From: Linyphia triangularis
Taxonomy: Eukaryota; Arthropoda; Arachnida; Araneae; Linyphiidae
Reading direction: 5' to 3'
DNA: 64,000 nt
Assembly: GCA_963978545.1 (NCBI GenBank)
Contig: OZ021732.1
Location: 63,154,714 to 63,218,713, forward strand
Numbering within the stretch: the stretch's first letter is position 1; each line of letters begins with the position of its first letter. The notes below the pieces were generated by a model, which was not told where the DNA came from, searched no databases, and was given only the letters and a program-made list of their open reading frames with translations. Position numbers and translations under genes: made by a program. Positions 24,659 to 36,505 of this stretch are shown one piece after another.

Positions 24659-25895
24659 GGTTATCAGTATCTCTATGATGTGTTATGACTATTATAATTT
24701 TAAACCAAAAGATCTCTAATCGTTTATTGTTTAGGAACTTTCCCAGTCTTAAGTTATACACATACGTTGGAATTTTTTTTTTTTTTTAATTCTTATGCCA
24801 GCGTGTCAAATTTTTGTGAGGAGTACAAGAGCAAAAAATGCAATATATTGCAGTAACAATAAAATAAAAAGTAAAATATTTATTTAATTAATTGAATTTT
24901 AATTCACTAATTAAGGCTTCATTGAAACAATGATAAAATGATATCTAATTAATTTTGAAACAAATTTCTTACAGGAAATTAAAGACAAAGTATTGATACA
25001 AGGGCCCAAGCAAAATATAATGTATAACTTAAATATTTTTTAAATTATAACATTTAGCATGAAAATTACTAGAAAAAATAAATTTTCCAAAAATAAACAT
25101 ATTCTAATTTTATATAAAAATATTCTAATTTTGATAAAAATAATCTAAAAAAAAAATCTATTTTTGTCAAAACTTTTGTAAACAGCTAGTGCCCGTGCTC
25201 TGAAATGGTGTCTAAATTATGCAGGTTAAATTTTAAAAATCAGTTAATTAACTCTTAAGATATCACCGTTGGAGTACATTCACTCAACAATGAAAAGCAG
25301 TTCTCCTCAAATTAAGTTCAAAGTTTTCGACAATTTTTGTTTTCCAAATTTTTTTAAACGTCGAAACTGCATGTTATTAAAAAAGTAACGAAATTGCATG
25401 TTATTAAAAAAGTATGTTAACTATCAGAAAGTTATTGGTATCATTTTAAAGATAATGAATTGGAGAACATTTTAGAATAAAAAAACAAAAATAAATATTT
25501 TGATCATTTTTTGCTATTTCATGGACTTTTATATAATGCATAAAACTTTAAAAATGGTCAAGCTGATTTTTTATTTCTACAAGTTGGTGTTATCGTATAA
25601 AAAGAGTGACAAAATGTGTTCGATAATTAATATCAACGAATGTGTGGTAATTTCTTCATAATCTTGGCGAGTACAGTACTTGAACACAGTACAATCTTCT
25701 AATTATTGGCATTAGTTAGATGAAAGTCATTATAAGATTCGATAGCATTAAAGTATTTTACTTTCAACTGTGAAAGAAAGATAAACAGTCCATTTCATGT
25801 TGCAAACAGCTATCATGGCGAAATGGAATGACTATGGTGGATTTTTGCTTTTATCTTATAACTCAATTGTAAAGGAGGCAATTAGAACACGTTGA
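24659..25895. other. gene-free intergenic DNA
   Basis: No supported gene. A small tandem duplication lies at about 25368-25415, two copies of a unit containing TGCATGTTATTAAAAAAGTA. Confidence 0.6.
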
Positions 25896-26125
25896 TGTAA
25901 CAACAAACAACGTTTATTAAATATTCCTTCACTTGATTAGTATTACAAAATGTTAGGCCTGGGCCTAAACATTTACCAAGCCAATAGGCGAATACAAAAT
26001 CACAGTTCAAAGGCCTGCGTCTTTCCCTATCGGAACCTCAGACCATCGTTCTCTCCCTCTTCCACCAAGGTAAGGAAGTAAAGTCATTTTCAAGTGGGCC
26101 GGCCATCTGGATAATATCCATAACA
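25896..26125 (-). mobile_element. probable solo LTR, Ty3/gypsy type
   Basis: Read on the minus strand, the segment begins TGTTATGGATATTATCC and ends AATAAACGTTGTTTGTTGTTACA, so it has TG...CA termini with the short inverted ends TGTTA/TAACA-like. An AATAAA polyadenylation signal lies about 20 bases from its 3' end, the layout of an LTR's R-U5 region. It is less AT-rich than both flanks, with sharp edges. No internal retroelement sequence or second copy adjoins it, so it is probably a solo LTR left by recombination. I could not find a clear 4-6 bp target duplication, which lowers confidence. Confidence 0.5.
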
Positions 26126-27704
26126 ATGACTTAAATACTAGCATATGGTCAAATGGAAATATTTGCTTTACTTTTTAGGGTATATGTGATTTTTATTAAA
26201 TATTCTCATTAAACTATAGTTAGTATATTATATTTAAAGGTGCACTATTATTTACTGTATAATGACTATATTTAATTGGAAGCACATGAAATTAAAGGCA
26301 CATTATAAGCTATATATTCCCTGAAGGTCATTATGATAATAATTTCAACAATAAGTTTCAACACAAAGTATTTTATCCTATAATCAAATTTCACGATTGA
26401 AGATAAAATGCAAAATCTTTAAAATTTAAATTTATAAAATGAAAGTTTTGTATGATAAATTAATATTTTCTGTAACTATTTAATTGAAGAAATAAAATTT
26501 CAACAGTCACTTATATATCCACTTATAAGAGATTTGAATGTAAGTTTAAGGCTTGTCATCAATACACAAATTAAGTGAAATACACGCATATTATTCATAA
26601 ATAATAACCAAAGAGTTTAAAAAAGCTACAATTTACCTAAATATATTTGAGTAATAGTATAACGTAATAAGTAATATAATAATTACTTATAAATTTCAAT
26701 CTGTTACGAAATTTACATTTTAGTGAAATATTCTACAATAATTTAACTAAAGAAAATTTAAATTTAAAAATTTACCAACTACGGTAACAGTTAAAAACCA
26801 ATTAATGCACGATTTGACAACGAGTGCAAATTTAATTAACCATTTGAATTTATGTAAATTAAAATTCAAAATATTGCATTCGATTTCTTTTTTCATTAAT
26901 GAAATATTTTTATTCAATTATTTTCATAAAGAAAAATCCTCACTTTCAGATAATTAAGTATTTTTACAAAATATTTAGTAATTAGTTTTTAATAAAACGT
27001 GAAAGTGTTCATTTGCTTATAGAAAAAAGTATTTTTTATTTTAAACACATAAATAACAACAAATTAATGATTATTACTGCATACATGAAACTTATTTATA
27101 TAAAAATTTAAGAATAATTTAATGATTCAAGTCATCACAAAATATATTTTAACAATCTGAAAGATATTTAAAGGATATATAAATATAAACATTGATTTCA
27201 ATGAAACGTATATTTGTACGAAGAATTGAACATAACATGAAATACCATTAGCGCCACACCATATATTATAATTTAGAAGAGTAAATGTTAAAAATTGTTT
27301 ATAACTGAAATACAATATATATTATTTCGCTACTAACTTGATTCTTAATATCATAATTTTTTTCTTGCGATTACAATGTGTATCTCAAAACAATGTATGA
27401 AAGCGCATACAAATATTTTCCACTATTTGAATGCGAAATAAATGAAAAAGTGCATACGTTTTTATGTATTTTTTCTAGAATGTGCATCAAAGAAACATAA
27501 ATTACTGCATTAGAAGGGTTACAAGTTTTAACTCATGTATGTAAATAGAAAAATAAACTAGAGTATTATAGAATTAGTAAGAAAGTGTGAATTATATTTT
27601 TTTTAATGTGTATAAATATTATGACTGATGCAATAAAGCAATAAAATAAGGAGATAGACTTTATAAAAGTATTAATGTTATCTTTTAAATGCAATATCGT
27701 TGTT

Positions 27705-27735
<31 letters not shown>

Positions 27736-30500
27736 TATCGCATAGTGATTAAACATTACAAGAACACTGTAGTGCATCCTTATCTGACATCTTTTTTTTT
27801 CCCGCAAGGTTCAACGAAAAAAGGACGTCTTGAAAATGTGTAAATGTATGTAAAAAGAACGTCACCCCAGATTATTAAAATAATAATAAAACCAATATTA
27901 TTTTCGAAAGGATATTTGTTAAACATTAAAAATGTAATTAATTATATCATATTATAATTTATTATGGTAGAAAAGTTACGTCATTCCCAATTTAAAATAC
28001 TTCTGAGACCCGCACTAATATTTCTAGCAATCCCAGAAAAAAAGTTATTCATTGATTATTCAATTGCATTGAGAAATTACTTTTTGAGATTAACTATTCA
28101 TATTTTTTTCTATATAGTGAAACCAAAATGTTTAATATTGACATAAGGGTGCTATTAAATATATATGTTGTAACATTTAGCCCCGTTAACAAGATTTAAT
28201 CGGCGTGTCTAAGAGATTAGAAAAGAAATTATTCATAAAGGGGACTCGGTCCTTTAATAAATAAAACAACATTTGTATCAGCAACAGTCTTTCGTTATCA
28301 CAATTGATATTTTGGACAAGATTTAATCCAAGTCGAAATTTGCCGAATCACAATAAAGCTAGAACACACTTAAAAACGACAGTAGCTGGTACAAAGGTAA
28401 TAAAAAAAAACTAATTTAATTAACGATATTTGAGCTATAAGATTATCATAGAAATAATACTTTTGCCGATTGAGGTATATTGTACATCTACTCAACCCAT
28501 TTGTCGGTCGGAATTAAGGAAAGAGTCCGGTTTAGATTAGTGAACATTTATAACCAGCATCCAAACCCAGGAGCGTGAAATAAGATCGGGATAAAGTCTG
28601 CACCAAAACCTTAATGAGAGCAGGAGATGTGGAGATAGAAGTTCCGTAGAAAAATTCAGCCATGGAAAGTAATATAATCATTGCAGAGTGTCGTCTAAAC
28701 CCTAGAGTCAAGAAGTGTCGTCAAAGCCTAGGACCTGTTTTCTTAAAGCTTTCGGTGATTGTCAGTCATTGCCTGTAGTAGAAGAGGTTTGTTTAATAAT
28801 TCTTGACTGGAGATATTTCTAAGAGTCAGGGAGGAGATGACAACACTCCCCTTTATAAGATGATTGAATAAAGTACTTCACTGCGATTGTAGTTGCAATA
28901 ATTTGTCAGTCCCTTCTGCGTTTCCGATTTTCAGGTCATGAGAAAACTCAGGGATAGTCTCCGCGTCTGGTTTTTCCGTGATAACCGGTATATTGCCCTC
29001 AACTTATTTCTTTTGTAATGTCCAGATTTCGAGTCACCTATTACTTAATCTATCAAAATAGGAGGGAATGCCATTAAATTACTATTTTGTTTGAATTGAG
29101 ATGAACATTGCTTCATCACATTTGTTATTATTAGTAATAATAAGTTTATTTTATTACTAAAATATTGTTCTAATAAATCCTTTAGAAGTTACAAAATAAC
29201 ACCTTTTCGTTTTTGTTAAAAACCCTAAACCATTTTCATAAGAAAAATAATTACGTCATGATGCTAAATAAATTTTAGTTTAAATGAGTCAAGTACGTCG
29301 TTTTCGTTGTTATTTTTTCTGCCAAAAAAATGGTCAAAAATATAAGTAATCCTATTTATAATAAATATTCAGCCAGATAGGGATCCTACAGGATATTTAT
29401 GTATCAAATTTTAGTGTATTTTTAAGTCTTTTACTGGACTTTAATTTTTTTAAATAAAATTTGTTTGTTTAGCTTTATATTAGAGATTTGATTAGTAATT
29501 GAACACTTTTATTAAAAGTGTATTAGCCACGTCTCTTGCAGGACCTTCGGTCTGGATAGTTCTCATCGGATCTTCTCATGTCTGGCCTAACTAACAACTG
29601 AAGACGTGTACGACATAACAATTCTTTATCTCAGTAAAACTTGATTTGAGTACCTTTAACACATACTTGTATATACACTAAAATATATGTGCAATACTCA
29701 TTTACACTACTTTGAAAGAAGAACAATCAGTTTTTAATATCAAACCAGGTCAAATTCTGAGCACTATTTGCCTCATTATGAAACAAATTTTCAAGAAATG
29801 ATTTTTCTCTTACAACAATGCATTGATATTTTCAGAAGTTTTGTAGCTTTAAAACTTCAAAAATATTTTCCAACCATGTGCCTTAATTCAATTCATGTCA
29901 AGAGATACAACCTTTGCACTCCACTAGATGGTAACACTTCCACAACTGATACTTGATATCTGTTTATTGTTTATGTGAACCTCATTCTATTAATACTCTT
30001 TTATTAGCTTCAGACGTATGTATGTTAGTATATTAGTATGTAACGGAATCTTTGAACATGATTTTGACCCCCTTCAAAACGTCGGATTAACTCGAAATTT
30101 GGCATACTTATTAAGGACCGATGACAATTCAATAATTCAATAAGTTTATCGCTTTATCACAAGGATTAGCTCGTGTTGCCCTTGCGCCGTTAAATTCCGA
30201 AAAACTAACCTTCTCCGGAATCGAACCCTGGTGTGCCGTTTGAAAGATTTGTCGTTTGAAAGATTTGTCGTTTGAACGACAGTTATACAAAGCGTGTTTT
30301 TTTTAGTCGCATTATCCTTGCCAGGATCTTCCGGATTAGTGATTTTTCATATTCAGAGACACGGTAGTGTTTTGTGCCAAGTAATACGGTGTGTACTAAG
30401 GCATACACATGACTTAAATTTGAGACAAGCATGTGACTATTGGCAGAAACAACTGGAGAGTTTTGTACACTAACTAAAAAAAATTATAGTTTACAGAAAA
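26126..30500. other. gene-free intergenic DNA with unclassified repeat-like blocks
   Basis: No supported gene. 28166-28271 begins TGTTG and ends CAACA with an AATAAA near the end. It could be a very short LTR fragment, but there is no target duplication. 28480-28990 is a complex, less AT-rich block with an internal echo (GTGTCGTCTAAACCCTAG and GTGTCGTCAAAGCCTAG, about 45 bases apart). 30030-30300 has mixed-complexity sequence of the type found in non-autonomous DNA transposons, and a triplicated GTTTGAAAGATTTGTC-like unit at about 30238-30285. Confidence 0.4.
27712..27735. repeat. poly-A tract (24)
   Basis: Pure A run with no recognisable retroposon body upstream. Confidence 0.9.
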
Positions 30501-30628
30501 AATAATTAATAGTTTAAAAACTAAAAAAACACGCTTTAATAGAAAACCAAACTAAAAAGTAGAAAATAATTAATAGTTTAAAAAACTAAAAAATACGCTT
30601 TAATAGAAAAGTGAACTAAAAAGTAGAA
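30501..30628. repeat. tandem duplication, two 64-bp units
   Basis: Unit one starts at 30501 and unit two at 30565, each opening AATAATTAATAGTTTAAAAA and ending CTAAAAAGTAGAAA. The start of a third unit (AATAATTT) follows at 30629 with the same 64-base spacing. The second unit is the outer end of the left hairpin arm below, so the duplication and the palindrome share sequence. Confidence 0.85.
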
Positions 30629-30928
30629 AATAATTTTAAATAAGTATGAAATAAGAATAGAGTGATTAACAAGAAATATTTATTTTATCGTAAAAAAGCG
30701 TGGGGTGTTTTTTAAGATATTTTCATAATGGCTCTACTTTTACCAATATCTGTCATTAAATATTTTCAACAATTGACATCAAGCACCCCACGCTTTTTTA
30801 CGATAAAATAAATATTTCTTGTTAATCACTCTATTCTTATTTCAAACTTATTTAAAATTATTTTCTACTTTTTAGTTCACTTTTCTATTGAAGAGTATTT
30901 TTTAGTTTTTTAAACTATTAATTATTTT
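30563..30928. repeat. near-perfect 145-bp inverted repeat around a 76-bp spacer
   Basis: The left arm (30563-30707) and right arm (30784-30928) are reverse complements with only a handful of mismatches by eye. The inner edges are CGTGGGGTG and CACCCCACG, and both arms contain AAGAAATATTTATTTTATCG or its complement. The outer edge fades at AAAATAATTAAT. No TA or longer target duplication is evident at the outer edges. The very high identity implies recent origin, gene conversion, or strong structural constraint. No coding potential. Confidence 0.9.
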
Positions 30929-33129
30929 ATTTCTGTACTCATAAATGCCATGTGTGTATGCATTTTACTTCAGCAAAGATTTCGATATAAATCACATTTA
31001 GCATTCTATGCCATTTCACGTGATGGATATGGTTATTTGAGGTTCTGAGAAGATTTAAACTTTTGACATATGGTTTCAAAGCACAGTAATCAATAATAAT
31101 TCTATATTCCTTTTTGCTCTACAATATGCACCTATCTCAGTTTCGCATTTTACGTTGAATGTTTTTATTTAAAAAATAATATGAATAAAATATGCAACAT
31201 TTAAATAGGTCTAAATTAATGTTCAATCGGCGATCATACGATATTCCTAAGTTAATTTACTTAGTGCACAATCTATACCAATATAAATCATGAAATCATA
31301 CTATTTCGTTTCCACTATTTAATTCTCCTGAGATCCTTGGCTACTATTTAATTGAGATAACAATCAAAATCTTCCATTTAGCAAGAGATGAGTGCTGAAT
31401 TATCACAAAGGGTTAATGCAAGATAATCGCGAAAGCAGTAGTGAATCAGTTGTTTGATGTCAACACATGGGCGGTAAACAGCGAATTACTTTGAGTCTAA
31501 TTACTCTTGCATAGTGAGGAAGCGAAATGAACGGCTCAGCACTGCGGATCCCAAGTCTTTATATTCGATTTCTACGGAGTAACAGAGCAATCCCAGCTGA
31601 CCATTATGGGAAAATTCCCTTTGATAGCATAATATTTGTGAAGTATTCTCAATTGATATAATGTGTAATTTTGAAAGGGATAACAATCTGAGATTTTAAA
31701 TCCGCATTAAAAATTAGATAAATGGATACAAGTGTATCGTAAAATTTACTTGAAAGAAAATAAATACATTGCATTTATATTAGTAATATTAAATATCGTT
31801 GAACAAACTTTCATAATCATTTAGTTTAAAATATATGATATCGCAATAGAACTACGTTATTTTTAATATATTGTTACATATAATACAGTGTTTTATGATG
31901 GCTTAAAAATTTTACACAATTCCTGCTTTTTCTATTACGAAAAGCCATGTCGTGACGAAATTTATCTAAAAAGCATTACAGTTTAAAGTAACAAACAGAA
32001 AAACACAAGGGCTTCAGTTTTAACATAAAAATTTGAAATTTAGGAAATGTTCCACTTTACCATGCAAAGTCTCATTTACATGTCTCGTTACCGTCCCCTC
32101 ATTTCAAGTCACCTCCTATGACCCGAAAAATGACTCAAAACGAGACGAGTCTCGACCATCCTTCATAATGAGAGAGACTGTTGTGATCGATGGTTGGAAT
32201 TTTACGAGATAACGCTACGCTTGGTAATCATACTCAACTCCAAAGAAAATCAATGCTAAGTCACTCACATTAGGATTTCATAAGCAGTTTTTTTCCTATG
32301 TAACCTTTTGTATAAATGCCACGGTGAAATTGTGGGTAAATAGCTGTTTAAATATCAGGTGGAAATGTTAGCTACCATGTGGATTCGTAACTTAGAATTC
32401 TGCAAATTGAAATTGCTTATCAAATTCTCACCTAATTCAACCGATCCATTATATACTTTTGCCTAATATGTGTAATGTTAATAATTATAAATAATATAAA
32501 TATAAATAAGTTGCAACATTAAATGTTATAATTAATAAAATAATTTAAAACTTATTTTTTCTACTTTAACTAATTTGTTTTTAGTTGTAGGTTTTAAATT
32601 CATTTATAGTTATAGATCGTGTTGGGGATTATAAATAAAAGGGATTTGGCAATCCTCAACTCCCGTGCCCTAACTGGTTCTCTGAGTTCGTACCATTACT
32701 TCATGAGGTCCACCCACAGGTCTTAACGCTGCAAGAAATATATGCATTTATAGCATTTATTTAATAAAATAAGCAAAAACCAAAGTCAATTCAATGCTTT
32801 TGATAAAGTAATCAGAAATTATTCAAATTCCTTAAAGGACGCTGCCTTGAACATCGTTCCAAAACAACTTCAACACTACACTTATGTAAAAAAAAAAAAA
32901 AAAAAAATGGTTCTATAAAAGATCTAACCCCCTGTCAGTCTGAGATCAATACTTTCAGGCAAAACTACAAATTCCCCAGACAAAAGCGAGATGTCAAAAG
33001 ACAGATTTTGTCTTATATAAAGTGTACATCTTGTCTGACAATTGAGGCATTGTATTATACCTTGGATATTCGGTTACAGGTTTTCTTGTAAAATCTGTCA
33101 TAAATCCAACATTGCAACCTTTTTATTAT
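30929..33129. other. gene-free intergenic DNA
   Basis: No supported gene. 31380-31690 and 32040-32180 are more complex blocks without coding motifs. The second contains several GAGACG/CGTCTC-like words (ACGAGACGAGTCTCG is nearly palindromic). 32630-32740 is another small complex block. Confidence 0.5.
32888..32907. repeat. poly-A tract (20)
   Basis: Pure A run. Confidence 0.9.
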
Positions 33130-33745
33130 AAAAAGGGGGTGTGGAAGATCTCACAACTTTCAACTTCCCTTAATACTGGTCAATACATTTATATTTGTCA
33201 TGGATTGGTGTAAGTTACCATTTTCATTTTCATATGTTCCTAAATTTAAAAGAATACCAGTTTGGCAATATTTTTGACATTGTTAAAAAAACACCGCCAA
33301 AATTGCGATATTGGCAGTTAATTTTGCTAAGTTTTACATTATCCTTTCTGGTAAGTGAAACAGAGCAGAAACAGTATATCTGTGTTACAGATGAGAAAAA
33401 AAAACTCTAGGTTAAAATCATTCGTTTATCAACTTTTTATATCGTATTTTCACGGAAATTTCAAAGGTGGGTATGTTTAGAGCACCTTAAAAGGCCTTAT
33501 CAAAGCAATTTTTATCTAAATCGCTAGATCCGTTTTTTGACAATTCCTAAGAAATGTTAATTTGTTAATGAGCATGCGCAATTTTCACAAAAACCTTTAT
33601 AACAGGTCTCATGACCACCACTGACATTCATGAGAAAGTTGAACTTCGTAGGTCAATTCATTCGAGAGTTATACCAACCATGGAAGTACACATACACCTA
33701 GACTACATTTTTTAACTCAGTGTAGTTCAATGCGTGTCCAAATTT
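33130..33745 (+). repeat. unclassified repeat, copy 1 of a direct pair
   Basis: Aligns by eye with 35283-35835 in the same orientation. Matching landmarks in order: GGGGTGTGGAAGATCTCACAACTTTCAA; CACCGCCAAAATTGCGATATTGG; AGCACCTTAAAAGGCCTTATC; GTAGGTCAATTCATTCGAGAGTTATACCAACC. Divergence is considerable (perhaps a third of positions). Start-to-start distance is about 2150 bases. Removing the hAT element and its duplication between the copies leaves a period near 700, so the copies were probably adjacent. No terminal structure or coding function was recognised. Confidence 0.75.
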
Positions 33746-33787
33746 TTTTTAAAAAAATATATACTTTTTTTCCCCCTTCCTCTAAAT

Positions 33788-35236
33788 CAGGGTTTCTAAA
33801 CCTTTTTGACACAATGGACCACTTAAAAAAAATTTAAATCTGTCATGGACCCCTCGGTGAAAAAAAAAATTGCTTAAACATCATTTATTACAAAATATAT
33901 TCTGTTTTATTATTTAATTATTTTAATATTTTTATTTCAATAGTATAAAAAATTTGAAGAAATTAAAAATTTTAATGTGAAGGCTGTTGCTGCTTTTCCT
34001 TGATTAACAGATTGAATTGAGGGATGGTTTTCGACAAAGCAACGCGCATATCATGTTCAACATTCAGTCGATTTCGATGTTTTGTTTTTATTGTGACAAG
34101 TGTGGAAAATCCCGCTTCGCAAAGATATACTGTAGCAAACGGAATAATGGCTGCCATAGCTCGTTTTACAAGCAATGGGTAGGCTTCTCTTAAAGAAGAC
34201 TAAAACTCTCCAAGAGTTTTTTTGAATCGAAATCCATTTTTAACAAGGACTTTGTTTTCAAATCAATTAGCTCATCTATGGCAAGGTTCATGTCATCGAT
34301 ACAGTCAATATCACAAAGAAAAGGATTACAAATCCACTACTCATCTTTTATATTTATTCCATCCGAATTGAAATATTTTTCAAATGAAACTTGAAATACT
34401 TCCAGGTGTTCACAGATTTCATTTTTCAAGTTATTCAATAACAAACTATCTTGCCGAGATCCATTTTCAAAAAGCACTTCGTCCAACATTTGAAAGTTTG
34501 CATATATCCCATTTTGAATTCTAATTTTCCAAAGTGACATTTTCAATAAAAATGCCTGTAGTTTCTCAGTGGCCTCCATAATTGTTGTATCAGGCCCTTG
34601 AATTGAAAGACATATATCGTTCATGTGGTTAAAGATGTCTGCCAGGTAAGCCAATTTACATATAAAATCTTTTTTCTTGAAATATTCGAAGAGTGAGTTA
34701 TCTTTTTCTTCTAAGAAAAGTAATACTTCTGTCTTCAACATGAAAATTCGTTTCAAAACCTGCCCTCGTGACAGCCAGCGCACTTCCGTGTGGTACAGAA
34801 GTACCTCCTGTTCTGCGTTCATTTCTTGACACAGTGTTTTATAAAGACGATGATTAAGAGCTCTACTTCTAATAAAATTCACAGTTTTAATAACTATTGA
34901 CAATACTTCTTTTAAGCTGGTTGGAAGAGTTTTTGTAGCCAGTGCATGTCTATGTAAAAAACAATGTGTAACAATAACATTAGGAGCCTCTTTTTTTACC
35001 AAATGGGCAAAACCAGATTTATTGCCAAGCATCGCAAGTGCTCCATCCGTACAAAGTGAATGAAGTTTTTGTTTCCAGTCGAAGTCGTGTTTGGAAAAGG
35101 ATGAAGTAGGTCAGGGTTACAACTGCTGGCTAAATATTGATGCAAACATTTTAAAAATTAGGATCAGTCGGCGGACCCCCAAAATATGACCCATGGACCC
35201 CCAAGGGGTCCATGAACCACAGGTTAAGAAACCCTG
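33788..35236 (-). mobile_element. hAT-superfamily element with 8-bp target duplication
   Basis: The termini are inverted repeats, CAGGGTTTCTAAACC on the left and GGTTAAGAAACCCTG on the right. The next inner words also pair (GACACAATGGACCAC against GGTCCATGAACCACAG). The perfect 8-bp direct repeat CTCTAAAT lies at 33780-33787 and 35237-35244, diagnostic of hAT transposition. The length of 1449 bp is short for an autonomous member, and the encoded transposase lacks its N-terminal part. The element lies between two copies of an older direct repeat, so it inserted after that repeat had duplicated. Confidence 0.95.
33969..35108 (-). pseudogene. hAT transposase pseudogene (ZBED5/SCAND3-like lineage)
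   Basis: Family role: nuclear cut-and-paste transposase with an RNase H-like core and a C-terminal hAT dimerisation region. The main open piece (35032-34337) has the marks of this lineage: THCFLHRHALA, then LYHTEVRWLSRGQVLKRIF, then a helical region around FICKLAYLADIFNHMN. Upstream in the same frame HSLCTDGALAM continues to about 35108. Past stops at 34336 and in the next 160 bases, a second piece (34175-33972) carries the dimerisation segment, with FATVYLCEAGFSTLVTIKTK and RNRLNVEHDMRVALS. The zinc-finger (BED) N-terminus and the first catalytic region are absent. It is not active, but the open 231-codon piece shows modest decay. Confidence 0.88.
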
Positions 35237-35282
35237 CTCTAAATGTAATGCTTTCATTACCTTGTGTTAAGATATGGGTAAT

Positions 35283-35835
35283 AAGTAAACTAGGGGTGTG
35301 GAACATCACACAACTTTAAATTGCACTATAATACTGACGTGGATATAATACTGACCGTTTTTATATTTTCATCATTCATTCAGAAAAAATGGCTAGTCTG
35401 GCGATAATTTTTGTGTGGGTCTAAAAAAAAAAGGGAAAAAAAAAACTCCTCCAAAATGGTGATTTTGGCGATATACTTTCCGATAATCCTTATTATAAGT
35501 GAGGGTAGAAGAAAAAACGATTGTTGATGAGCAACTTTTTACGCCATAAAAGCATTTTTACACCTTAAGAGGCATTACCACAGTGATTTTTATCAAAATT
35601 GTTATCGCCGTTCTATAGCAATCATTGAAAAACCTGATTTTTTCAATGGCAGCTACCTTATGCTCATGCTTTATTTTGACGAAAACCTTAATGGTACTTC
35701 CTATGGCCGCCATTAACCCTCATACCAAATTTTAACATCGTAGGTCAATGTGTTCGGGAGTTATGCTAACCACAGACATACATTTTTTTTAGATTACTTT
35801 TTGGAAATCAGTATGTTCCAAAACGTGAAGAAATG
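35283..35835 (+). repeat. unclassified repeat, copy 2 of a direct pair
   Basis: Copy of 33130-33745. It opens GGGGTGTGGAACATCACACAACTT and keeps the later landmarks ACACCTTAAGAGGCATTACC and CGTAGGTCAATGTGTTCGGG in the same order. It carries an extra A-rich insert near 35428-35448. The pair frames the hAT element. Confidence 0.75.
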
Positions 35836-35986
35836 CAAAAATAATTGAATTTTTTTTATCTAATGCTGTACTTTATGCCCATATGTATATTCCATGTACA
35901 CATGGTAATTGAATGTAAAAAATCCCTCAAAATTGACCCAGTTTTTGTTATCCTATGTCGTCAACCTTAATGAATGAGCATTTCAG

Positions 35987-36113
35987 TCACAATATATACC
36001 CAAAGTGCATGTTTTGGTACCCAAAGCTGAAGCGTCGTAGGACGCCAGTGTGTAGAAGCAAAATTTTAGACATAGTTACTGTCAGAATTCAACTTGCTTT
36101 TAATAACGAACCG
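35987..36113 (+). CDS. candidate internal exon, unidentified protein
   Basis: A short open segment sits between a plausible acceptor (GAGCATTTCAG, ending 35986) and a strong donor (CCG then GTAAGTAC from 36114). The frame is open from 35955 through the donor and encodes a basic peptide with YPKCMFWYPKLKRRRTPVC and later ILDIVTVRIQLAFNNEP. No family recognised. The polypyrimidine tract before the acceptor is weak, and codons upstream of the acceptor stay open, so this may be chance. If real, partner exons lie on the plus strand outside what I can find. Confidence 0.22.
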
Positions 36114-36505
36114 GTAAGTACAAAAAAAAATAAAAAATATATATGCTTCTTCGATGTTAGATACTGAAAGTAAACGGTTCGTATTAAATTATAATTTTAC
36201 TAATAGGATGTCATTTACAGGCAATTGTTTCAAATATTTATTTTATATCACAATATTAACCTCACTCTAAACTTCATAAGAGAATGTAAATGTATAGTAT
36301 ATGCTTTATGTGCGATTTAAAAGAACATGACAGTTTTGTAAATTTGGACATTTGATGTCCTTGCTATACTTTTTCAAACGAAATAAAATACTATTTTACG
36401 AGTGCGTTAGCATAAGTCAAATAATTTACCGATTTTGAAAAAGTAATTTCAGACATGTTGCATATAATATTTTTTTATAATCATGTGCAAAAAGTATGTT
36501 TTATA

